From Saccharomycopsis phalli (lineage: Eukaryota > Ascomycota > Saccharomycetes > Ascoideales > Saccharomycopsidaceae), in the NCBI GenBank assembly GCA_020342235.1, contig CP073215.1, positions 930,001 through 994,000 of the forward strand: 64,000 nucleotides of DNA, in the 5' to 3' direction. A program made the position numbers and the translations under genes. Numbering within the stretch: position 1 is the stretch's first letter; each line of letters opens with the position of its first letter. Of the stretch, positions 43,490 to 51,616 are shown piece after piece. The notes beneath the pieces were generated by a model. That model made no database searches. It was not told the DNA's origin and saw only the letters and a program-made list of their open reading frames with translations.

Positions 43490-44285
43490 AAGGAGGGGGA
43501 AGAGGAGGAGAAGAAGGAGGAGAAGGAGGAAAAGGAGGAGGAAAAGGAAGAGGAAGAGGAAGAGGAAGAGGAAGAGGAAGGAAGAAGGTAATGGGATGAA
43601 AGTAGAAGATAATATGCAGAATACCAGGCAGAGAGGGATGAAGTAATATGTATAATGAGTGAGACGGTAGAAAGTAATAAAAATCCCTGTGAATATCAAG
43701 AAATAAATAAACATGAGTATCAATAAGTAAAAATACACGTGAATTTCAAGAAATAAATCTCAATGTGTATATCAGGAAATAAGAAGTTAATGTGAATATC
43801 AGGAAATAAGAAGTTAATGTGAATATCAGGAAATAAGAAGTTAATGTGAATATCAAAAAATGTTATGTGAATATCAAGAAATGTGATTAGAACATGTAAA
43901 CATCAAGAGATGTGAAATAACAAGAAAACCACAATGAATCATCTGCTGCTAGTAGAGTTGTTATGCTGGTGGAGTGTTAATGTCGGATTTGTCGGAGTTG
44001 TTGATGGATTGTTGGTGGAGTTGGTGGAGTTGACGTATTGGCGGAGTGTTTTATGGATGACGCTGGTAGACGCTGGTAAATGCCGCCAGACGTTGGTCGC
44101 AGATGGCTGGGCAAATTGACACGTCATGTAAATATTTTTCACAATGCATTTACATATGACAATAATAGTATTAATTAAAACTATTCAAGCGACAAAAAGA
44201 TCAACCAATGTGCAAAACAGAAAAAAAATTGTAGCAAGGACACACCCGCACAAGTAAAATACACATTTCGTAAGACACGCAGGGT
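43490..44285. other. MAS2-RAC1 convergent intergenic region with repeats
   Basis: About 800 bases hold a purine-only GGAGGA/GGAAGA tract (about 43490-43592), a 27-bp array in three copies (43771-43851), and AT-rich spacer with TTGGAG-type repeats near 43960-44040. No gene is supported. Confidence 0.75.
43771..43851. repeat. 27-bp minisatellite, three copies
   Basis: ATCAGGAAATAAGAAGTTAA plus TGTGAAT is repeated three times exactly, with decayed relatives on both sides. Confidence 0.9.
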
Positions 44286-44942
44286 TTACAAGATCGTACA
44301 CTTGTCGCGTCTCTTTCTTCTTCGGTCCGTTCCCATTCCTCCAGCGGCCTTCTTCTCCGAGCCCTTGTGGCTGTTCAAGATCGGCGGCTCGTTGTACTTT
44401 GGCGGATCTATAACGGCCTTTATCGCCGCGTCAAAGACATCCTTCACCCCCTGTTGCGACGACGCGCTACACTCCAAGTAATCAACACACCCCAACTCTG
44501 CAGCCGCCTTTTTCCCCTCGGACGGGCTGATTGGGTCGTTGCCATACTCACGTAATCTATCCAAGGTGTGCGGGTCGTCGCGCAAGTCCAACTTAGTGCC
44601 GACCAACAATATGGCAATGTCACGGGTAGAGTGCTGTCTAATTTCCGGAATCCACTTTGCACGGACGTTGGCAAACGAGGACGGCTCGACCAATGAGAAG
44701 CAGATTAAGAAGACCTCGGTTTGGGGGTAGGACAACGGCCGCAAACGGTCGTACTCTTCCTGACCTGCGGTATCCCAGAGTCCGAGCTTGATTGGCTGGC
44801 CGTCCACCATGACGTTGGCGGAATAGTTGTCGAAGACGGTTGGAATATAGTCATGGGGGAATGTATTGGTGGTGTAAGAGATCAAAAGACACGTCTTACC
44901 CACGGCACCGTCACCAACAACAACACACTTGATACTTCTCAT
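44286..44942 (-). CDS. RAC1: Rho-family GTPase Rac1
   Basis: The 218-residue GTPase has P-loop GDGAVGKT (10-17), effector region with [21 protein letters not shown], switch [13 protein letters not shown], base-recognition TKLD and the CAAX box CTIL preceded by RRRKRRDK. The Trp in [12 protein letters not shown] and the SANVMVDG stretch separate Rac from Cdc42, whose yeast form has GLFDTAGQEDYD. Rac is absent from Saccharomyces but present in Candida and many other fungi, where it affects filamentous growth and matrix invasion. Leu at the end of the CAAX box predicts geranylgeranylation. The insert before the CAAX box ([14 protein letters not shown]) lengthens the tail relative to human Rac1 (192). 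Confidence 0.95.
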   Translation of the reverse strand: MRSIKCVVVGDGAVGKTCLLISYTTNTFPHDYIPTVFDNYSANVMVDGQPIKLGLWDTAGQEEYDRLRPLSYPQTEVFLICFSLVEPSSFANVRAKWIPEIRQHSTRDIAILLVGTKLDLRDDPHTLDRLREYGNDPISPSEGKKAAAELGCVDYLECSASSQQGVKDVFDAAIKAVIDPPKYNEPPILNSHKGSEKKAAGGMGTDRRRKRRDKCTIL

Positions 44943-45567
44943 AATTTCAAAAAAAAATCTATTAAAATGTACCCAAGACTCTGTTTAGAGAAAATAACAC
45001 CCTCACAAACTGGAAAATACTAATAAAACAGGGAAATATAGCTCAAGTGCTTCTAGAAACCAGCAACGCTATACTTTCCAGATACAGTCTAACGAGAGAA
45101 TATCAGTTGAAAAAAGCAGTTTGTGAATGTAAGTGCGGTCACTGGATTCCCACTTTTCGCTGACGACATGCAGTGCCGGGTAATACTGCTGTTTCCAGAG
45201 GTGGCGCAAAACCAGAAAAAAAAAAAACGATTGAAAATAGGGTTGACGGTGCCCAATGTGCAGGGCTAAAAAAAAAAAAGTATCTACAGCGCCGCCCCCC
45301 TCCTAGTCCAGGACAAAAGTGCGGGCACTGGCCATGGCCACAGGGTATAGGACCCAGTTTCGCGTGCAGCGTGGTGGATTAAATTTTGAGGAGCCCCACC
45401 ACTGCGTGTGTGCTGGCTAAATGCAGCCGAAAACGTATCACTGCGGCGTGGTAACAAAGACGGATTGGACCTAATGCATGGTACTGCAGCCAGACCTGAA
45501 GACACTGGACCCAGTGATTGAGTATAGCACGACGTTTATTTACATAATATATTATTTACAACGCTAT
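44943..45567. other. RAC1 upstream / HSP60 downstream region
   Basis: About 625 bases without a supported gene. It has two oligo-A tracts (near 45218 and 45268) and a 10-bp inverted repeat with bulge (45366-45377 and 45396-45405) that can form a stem-loop. The rest is unremarkable. Confidence 0.65.
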
Positions 45568-47280
45568 CTACATCATACCCGGCATCCCTGGCATTCCGCC
45601 TGGCATTCCTCCTGGAGGAGCCGCGCCCTTTGGCTCTGGTGCGTCGACAATGGCACACTCAGTGGTGGCCAACAACGAGGCCACGCCAGAAGCGTCCAAA
45701 AGCCCGCTCTTGACAACCTTAAATGGGTCGATGATTCCCGCCTTCAACAAGTCAACGTACTCGCCCTTGGACGAGTCGTAGCCCGTGTTGAACTCCTTGC
45801 CGTACTTGTCCAAGACCTTGCCGACAATGACTGCTCCTTCCTCGCCGGCATTCTCAATGATCTTCTTGGCTGGCTTCTGGATCGCAGCCTTGATGAGATT
45901 CACTCCCAACTGCTGGTCAAAGTTGTCCACCTTGACGTCGCCCAAGGTCAACGACGCTTTCAAAAGCGCAGTTCCTCCTCCTGGCAAGATCCCGTCCTGG
46001 ACAGCTGCCCGGGTGGCATTCAACGCGTCGTCGTACCGGTCCTTCTTCTCTCCGACCTCGACCTCACTGGCACCTCCGACCTTGATGACGGCAACTCCTC
46101 CGCTCAACTTGGCCAATCGCTCCTGCAACTTCTCCTCCTCATAAGAAGACGTCCCTGGATCTGCCATGGCCGACCGGATCTGCTCGCATCTCTGCTGGAT
46201 GTTGTCCTTGAGCCCTTCTCCGTTCAACACAACTGTGTCCTCCTTGGTGATGGTCACCGAGCCACACTTGCCCAAAAGTTCCACGGTGGCGTTCTCCGGC
46301 TTGATGTCCAACTCCTCAGTGAAGACGGTGCCGCCAGTGAGAATGGCAATGTCGCCCAAGGTGTTCTTTCTGTTGTCGCCAAACCCTGGAGCCTTGACGG
46401 CACACACTTGCACCTGGCCTCGCAACTTGTTCAAGATACACGCGGCCAAGGCCTCGCCCTCAATGTCCTCGGCGATGATCAAAAGCGGACGGCGCAACTT
46501 GTTGGACAACTCCAACGATGGCAACACGTCTTGGATCGAGCTGATCTTCTTCTCGCTCAACAACAAAAGCGGGTTCTCAAACTCGCACTTGCCGCTCTTG
46601 GTGTTCGTGATGAAGTACGGAGAGATAAAGCCCCGGTCAAACCGCATCCCCTCGGTGACAACCAACTCGTCCTCCAAGGTCTTGCCCTCCTTGATGGTGA
46701 TCACCCCTTCCTTGCCAACTTTCTCCATGGCACTCGCCAACAACTGCCCAATGTGGGTGTCTCCGTTGGCACTAATAGTGGCAACTTGCGCCACCTCCTC
46801 GCTGCTGGTGATCTCCTTCTTGTTCTGGATCAAAAACTCAATCACCCGCTCAACAGCAGCTTGCGATCCCTTTCGCAAGTCCATTGGGTTGCATCCAGCA
46901 GCAACGTTCTTTACAGACTCGGTGAAAATCGAGTGGCCCAACACAGTGGCCGACGTGGTACCGTCTCCGGCACTCTCGTTGGTCTTGGAGGCAACATCTT
47001 GCAACAACTTGGCACCCAAATTCTCAAACTTGTCCTTCAACTCAATCGATCTCGCAACAGTGACACCGTCCTTGGTGATCTTTGGCGAGCCAAACTGTTG
47101 CTCAATCAACACGTTTCTCCCTTTTGGGCCCAAGGTCACAGAAACCGCCTTGGCCAAGGTGTCAACACCTTTCAATAACGCAGCTCGGCCCTCAATACCA
47201 AACTTTAACTCCTTGTGAGCGTAGAATCTCGCAAGTGATACAGTGTTTCTCTGCAATGTTGGTCTTGCTTGTCTAAACAT
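45568..47280 (-). CDS. HSP60: Mitochondrial chaperonin Hsp60
   Basis: The 570-residue group I chaperonin folds imported proteins in the matrix. Visible are a basic presequence (about 1-22, [20 protein letters not shown]), the ATP-binding motifs [10 protein letters not shown] and [11 protein letters not shown], the apical domain, and the C-terminal Gly-Met tail ([14 protein letters not shown]). Length and motif order equal yeast Hsp60. I read every codon of this gene and found no CTG. The second ATG was chosen because it starts the presequence. A perfect three-unit heat-shock element lies 37 bp upstream. Confidence 0.97.
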   Translation of the reverse strand: MFRQARPTLQRNTVSLARFYAHKELKFGIEGRAALLKGVDTLAKAVSVTLGPKGRNVLIEQQFGSPKITKDGVTVARSIELKDKFENLGAKLLQDVASKTNESAGDGTTSATVLGHSIFTESVKNVAAGCNPMDLRKGSQAAVERVIEFLIQNKKEITSSEEVAQVATISANGDTHIGQLLASAMEKVGKEGVITIKEGKTLEDELVVTEGMRFDRGFISPYFITNTKSGKCEFENPLLLLSEKKISSIQDVLPSLELSNKLRRPLLIIAEDIEGEALAACILNKLRGQVQVCAVKAPGFGDNRKNTLGDIAILTGGTVFTEELDIKPENATVELLGKCGSVTITKEDTVVLNGEGLKDNIQQRCEQIRSAMADPGTSSYEEEKLQERLAKLSGGVAVIKVGGASEVEVGEKKDRYDDALNATRAAVQDGILPGGGTALLKASLTLGDVKVDNFDQQLGVNLIKAAIQKPAKKIIENAGEEGAVIVGKVLDKYGKEFNTGYDSSKGEYVDLLKAGIIDPFKVVKSGLLDASGVASLLATTECAIVDAPEPKGAAPPGGMPGGMPGMPGMM

Positions 47281-47679
47281 GTTGTAAATTGTCAATTCAA
47301 CTGAAAAATAAAAATGGAAAATTCTCGAATTGTACAGCCGTTACCCGGGCATCATGCCGCCCTGGCCGCAGATCATTCACCAGACATGGGGTATATCCTG
47401 TGTTCTACTCGGTTAACTAGTTTAGTGTATTGATTATCCAACTGTCCACCTTACTGTATATCTATACTGTCTACCTTACTGTAGATCCTATCTAAGATGT
47501 CTACCTTATACTGTCTACCTTATAACTCTCTAATTTATACTGTCTACCTTATTCTGTATACCTTATACTGTCTACCTCATAGCTATCTACCTTAGAACTG
47601 TCTACCATATCGAAGCTGTCTACCTTGTAGCTCTACCCCATTTAATCGTCCACCCATTCAAACGTCCACCCTGTCCACC
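47281..47679. other. HSP60 upstream region with CTGTCTACCTTA repeats
   Basis: About 400 bases between the FAA2-like stop and HSP60. The HSP60-proximal part holds the heat-shock element. From about 47446 to 47660 there are loosely repeated CTGTCTACCTTATA units of 13-17 bp, too degenerate to count exactly. No gene is seen. Confidence 0.75.
47317..47329 (-). promoter_or_regulatory. Heat-shock element GAAnnTTCnnGAA
   Basis: A perfect alternating three-unit HSE (GAAAATTCTCGAA) lies 37-49 bp upstream of the HSP60 ATG. TTCAACTGAA at 47295-47304 adds partial units. Hsf1 control of Hsp60 is established in yeast. Confidence 0.65.
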
Positions 47680-50109
47680 TCACAACCTCGCCGTAGTCGA
47701 CTTAAACAAGTGTCCCTCGTCATAGAGCTGCTCAATCACATCCCGATACTTCTTAACCGACGTCGGCCGTTGAAGCTTCAACGTCGGGGTCAACAACCCC
47801 TCTCGTATCGACAATGGATAGTACCCCAAATACAAGTTGTAAATCTTCTCGTAGCTGGCCAACAGGACATTTTTGTTCTTGGCCACGACCTCGTTCATCT
47901 TCTTCAACAAAATCGACTTAAAAATAATGTCGCCATTGATCGTATTCAATGCTGACTTTATCAACCCAGTCTGTTCAGCAGTCAAGGTAATTTCTTGCGC
48001 CTGCTCAATCTGGCCGCTGCTAAGAGAGGCAACAAACCTTTCAATCAGATGCAACACCGTCCTGATCTTTTCCCTGAGACCCGTGGTAATTTTGAAGTTG
48101 TTGTAAATATCCAAGTCCACCACCTTGGCAAGAAACACAACCAACTCCTGTGGGATAATGCCAATGATCCCCACAATGAAATCCTTGTCACTAAAGCCAT
48201 GGATAAAACACTGGTTGACAAACGGAACATTGCTGAGGTAGACATTCTCGATTCGCTCCGGTGAGAGAAACTCGCCCTGACTCAACTTGAAGAAGTTCTT
48301 GATCCGGTCAATGACATAGAGTTTCCCATCATCGCCAATCTCGCAAATGTCTCCTGTTCGGTACCACTCGCCCTCAAACGAGTCCCTGGTGATATCCTCT
48401 TTGTAAACATACTTGGAGAAAACCTGTGGCCCTCTGAACATCACCTCGCCCCGAGGTTTGCCATCTGGCGAGTCGTATACGTAGCCCAAATCAGGTAAAT
48501 CCTTCAATTTTATATCGGTAGTGACTCCTACTGGCCCCGAGCATGAGGCAATTGATTTCTTTTTGCCAGTCAGAAGCATTTCCTTGGTGATGCGGAGACT
48601 GAAGCATGACTCTCCGGTGCACGCAGAAGTGACCTCACTGGCACCGTAGTTCTGCACAAACCCTACGTTCAACACGGTGCAGATGAAGTTCTGGGTGATT
48701 AAGCTGATTGGTGCCGACGCAGAGAGGCATAGTTTCACGCGGTCAAAGCCCTGTAACTGCCTGAGCTTGGAGGTGACGATCACATCGTGATACTGGAACT
48801 CCAATTCTTGGGCAACCGACTGGAATGTAAACCGCTTGGCAGGGTCCGGCTCAAGATGGTTGAACAAGAGTTTGAACTTGGTGGCCACAAACTGTTTCAA
48901 GAAGGCATTGCTGTCAATAAGCTGCTTCAACTCCTGCTCAATCTTGCTGTAAATCCGTGGCACCGCTTGGAGGTAGTTTGGCTTGAGAATCAGACAGTCC
49001 TCGATACGCGACGAGATTCCTCCGCTTGGGAACCCAATGGCAATGTTACTGGCCAAGGAGTACGTGGTGGTCTGTCGCTCGTAAATATGTGCCAAGGGCA
49101 ACAAACAGTACGACTTCAACTGGGTGTCGTCGCCAATGTTGTTTTCCTTGACTGGCCGCGGCCAATGGTGGAACGAAAACGCAAGCGAAGTCGCCATGTT
49201 CAGATGGCTAATGAGCACACCTTTCGAGACCCCAGTAGTGCCTGATGTGAAGCACACGGTATATGGGGTCGCAGGAAGCGGGGGAATTCGCTCGGTAGGA
49301 TTGAGGCCGCCTAGTCTAGCCAAATTGCCAAAGTCGTACAAGTCGACCCCAACATCCTGCGCCAACTTGAAGTAGAAATAATCGGTCTTGAAGTCCAAGC
49401 TGTCAAACGAGACAAGCACAAGCAATTTCTCGAGCTTGTACTTCTTCACAAGCGTCACAATGAACAAGATCTTGTCCTTTGTTGTGAAAACCACCGGCGA
49501 TTGCATCAACGACAAAATGTACCGTGCGGTCTCAGAACCCAAGTTGTCATACAACGTGGTCGAGCACAACGAGTATGCCTGGCACGCCAAGTCGGTGACC
49601 ACCCACTCGGGTCTGTTTCCAGAGAGAATCGACACCACAAATTGCGTGGTCTGGGTCCCGTCGTTTCCGGGATACAACTCGCTCAAGTCAGCTGGCTTGT
49701 ACCGTGGATGGTTGGTGACCAACTCGATGATCCCCGAGCCAATTGCATCTTTCCAGGCATCCACTTCCTGGTACGTGATGAATGTATAAAAGTCGTCCAA
49801 CTTCCCGTTGGTGGTCTTTCTCTCGCCAAGACACCTGCTTTCTGGCCACTGGTTGACAGCATTGGCCCAGTAATTGTATGCAGTGTTCAACTTGGGGTGG
49901 ATCAAGTCCAACAACTGGTTACCGTTCTTCTCAACTGTGTACTTGTTTCGATACACTGGTGAGTACCCCGGTACCTTGGTGCCGGGGAGAGGGATAGCAA
50001 TGTCCTTGAGCGGGTCAAACTCGATCAAGTCATCAAACACCTTGCGAATCTCCGCCTTCTCTTCGTTGGTGCCTTCGAGGATTATTGCGTGTGAATCTCG
50101 CTGGCTCAT
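47680..50109 (-). CDS. FAA2: Long/medium-chain acyl-CoA synthetase, probably peroxisomal (FAA2-like)
   Basis: The 809-residue enzyme activates fatty acids to acyl-CoA. AMP-binding motif TSGTTGVSKGV (about 291-301), LPLAHIYERQ, the fatty-acyl signature near GEWYRTGDICEIGDDGKLYVIDRIKNFFKLSQGE (about 570-605) and the final catalytic region are present. The last three residues are ARL, a variant PTS1. There is no mitochondrial presequence or membrane anchor. Together these favour the Faa2 type, which supplies medium-chain fatty acids to peroxisomal beta-oxidation. It is longer than S. cerevisiae Faa2 (744), mainly in the N-terminal third. It is followed at its 3' end by HSP60 on the same strand. 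Confidence 0.85.
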   Translation of the reverse strand: MSQRDSHAIILEGTNEEKAEIRKVFDDLIEFDPLKDIAIPLPGTKVPGYSPVYRNKYTVEKNGNQLLDLIHPKLNTAYNYWANAVNQWPESRCLGERKTTNGKLDDFYTFITYQEVDAWKDAIGSGIIELVTNHPRYKPADLSELYPGNDGTQTTQFVVSILSGNRPEWVVTDLACQAYSLCSTTLYDNLGSETARYILSLMQSPVVFTTKDKILFIVTLVKKYKLEKLLVLVSFDSLDFKTDYFYFKLAQDVGVDLYDFGNLARLGGLNPTERIPPLPATPYTVCFTSGTTGVSKGVLISHLNMATSLAFSFHHWPRPVKENNIGDDTQLKSYCLLPLAHIYERQTTTYSLASNIAIGFPSGGISSRIEDCLILKPNYLQAVPRIYSKIEQELKQLIDSNAFLKQFVATKFKLLFNHLEPDPAKRFTFQSVAQELEFQYHDVIVTSKLRQLQGFDRVKLCLSASAPISLITQNFICTVLNVGFVQNYGASEVTSACTGESCFSLRITKEMLLTGKKKSIASCSGPVGVTTDIKLKDLPDLGYVYDSPDGKPRGEVMFRGPQVFSKYVYKEDITRDSFEGEWYRTGDICEIGDDGKLYVIDRIKNFFKLSQGEFLSPERIENVYLSNVPFVNQCFIHGFSDKDFIVGIIGIIPQELVVFLAKVVDLDIYNNFKITTGLREKIRTVLHLIERFVASLSSGQIEQAQEITLTAEQTGLIKSALNTINGDIIFKSILLKKMNEVVAKNKNVLLASYEKIYNLYLGYYPLSIREGLLTPTLKLQRPTSVKKYRDVIEQLYDEGHLFKSTTARL

Positions 50110-51168
50110 TTGGTGGATTTCTCCGGGTACAATATTTATTTATACCTGTGCAAGACATGATGTGAGGGGTATGCAGCGAATATATGCAACCTAGAGAAAT
50201 GGCACAAGTTCTAAAAAGTCCCCCCAGGAAACTTTGAAAATTAAATTTCCGCCAATTGCCGAGGTCGGCCCTATGGTTCAGTCCGGAAACGTGTGGGGTA
50301 GCAGTTTTTACTTGACAGAAGCTGAGCTGTCGGTACTTGATGTGGGGACCAATGAACTAGCTGTACGGCTGGGTGGGCTGTAGATTGGGTGAATGGGTAA
50401 ATGTATGAGCTGGATGAAATGTGTAAAATGGGTGAAATGGGGGAAGATGGGATGATAATGATAATGGATATTTGGCAATATTTGACAATACTGGGAATTT
50501 AGACCAGTCAAGGGAAAGCTCATACTGGGACGCACAGGCAAAAGAAACCAATATAGTTGCCAGTATATAGTCACCATATACAGTGGACCCATGGTCACTA
50601 TTTACTATCTTCACTACTCACTCGCACTACTCTCACTCACTATTCACACTACCCTCACTATTCACACTACCCTCACTATTCACACTACCCTCACTATTCC
50701 CTCCCTCTCTCGTCATTACAACATACATACCAGCCAAGCAATTTGTACATTCCATAATAACCACATTTTGGCAACCCTCATCCACCTGCGTCTTACTCAC
50801 CCAGTCACCTCACCATGACACACCAGAGAGGGTAACATCATATCTATTTTGAAATTCTCATTGTTTCCATGTCTCCTCGTCTAAGGATACAACAACAAAC
50901 ACCGTCAAGGGCCAGCCACTATAAATAAACCATTCGACGCGGGAACTCTTGACAGGATCCCTGCATTGTCTCATACCTTGAACCGTCGCCGTTGTATTAC
51001 TTTCCAGCTTCATCCAGTAGCAGTCGCGCGGTGCCTCGATTTTGCAGGTGTATGCACCTTAATGTACGTAGTCGTGTTGCAGCCCCTGATTAATATCGCC
51101 GGATATAAAATCAACACTAGGCCCGCCTTGGAAAACCGCACAAAGATTTATCGTCCTTTGCTATAAAA
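50110..51168. other. Intergenic region with an 18-bp array
   Basis: About 1.06 kb divergently separates the FAA2-like gene and the small GPI protein. It includes GGGTGAAATGGG-type degenerate repeats (about 50380-50450), an 18-bp array (50641-50699) and a non-repetitive ~450 bases before the GPI gene containing a TATAAATA-type box near 50921. No gene is supported. Confidence 0.7.
50641..50699. repeat. 18-bp minisatellite TATTCACACTACCCTCAC, about 3.3 copies
   Basis: Three identical units and a partial one are preceded by decayed relatives from about 50610. Confidence 0.9.
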
Positions 51169-51507
51169 ATGAAATTTTCTTTGGCCCTTGTCACGTTGGT
51201 GGCCTCTGCTGCTGCTGAGCGAGTCTTGACCCTCACCACCACCGAGGTAAACACCTCGAAAACTACTCTGTTTACTCTTACAACAACCGTGTCTTCCGAC
51301 ACCGCCAACCATTTTGCATCAAACTCTTCACTGGTTACGGTGCACAGCAACGAGACTTCTTCTTCTTCTTCTGCTGCTCACTCGTCCTCTGCTCATGTTG
51401 GCAATATCTCTACTACGGTTTCCACCAAATCGGGCTCCAGTGGAGCTCAAAAAGGTTCCATTGGTGCCGTTGCTGCTGCTTTGGCCATTGGTGCCTACAT
51501 TTTATAA
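51169..51507 (+). CDS. Small GPI-anchored Ser/Thr-rich surface protein
   Basis: The 112-residue precursor has a signal peptide (about 1-16, MKFSLALVTLVASAAA). A Thr-rich stretch (LTLTTTEVNTSKTTLF) and a Ser-rich spacer (ETSSSSSAAHSSS) follow, with N-x-S/T sequons. A small-residue GPI region (SGSSGAQKGS, about 89-98) precedes a hydrophobic terminus (IGAVAAALAIGAYIL). This resembles small cell-wall mannoproteins of Candida. It has the same plan as the 96-residue protein at 4108-4398, without clear sequence similarity. No orthologue is named. Confidence 0.78.
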   Translation: MKFSLALVTLVASAAAERVLTLTTTEVNTSKTTLFTLTTTVSSDTANHFASNSSLVTVHSNETSSSSSAAHSSSAHVGNISTTVSTKSGSSGAQKGSIGAVAAALAIGAYIL

Positions 51508-51616
51508 TTTCATAGATATAGACGTAATACAATAATAACATCCCTGTAGACCGAGTACCCTGCTGAATAACGCATGACTAAGACATTTTAAAGCTCGCAA
51601 CTGACACTAGACAGCC

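Noticed and set aside
45478-47178. Long plus-strand open frames opposite HSP60
   Set aside because: Antisense shadow of HSP60 caused by biased codon use.
50557-50852. Plus-strand frames rich in Ser, His, Thr and Tyr
   Set aside because: They translate the 18-bp array in three frames; not genes.
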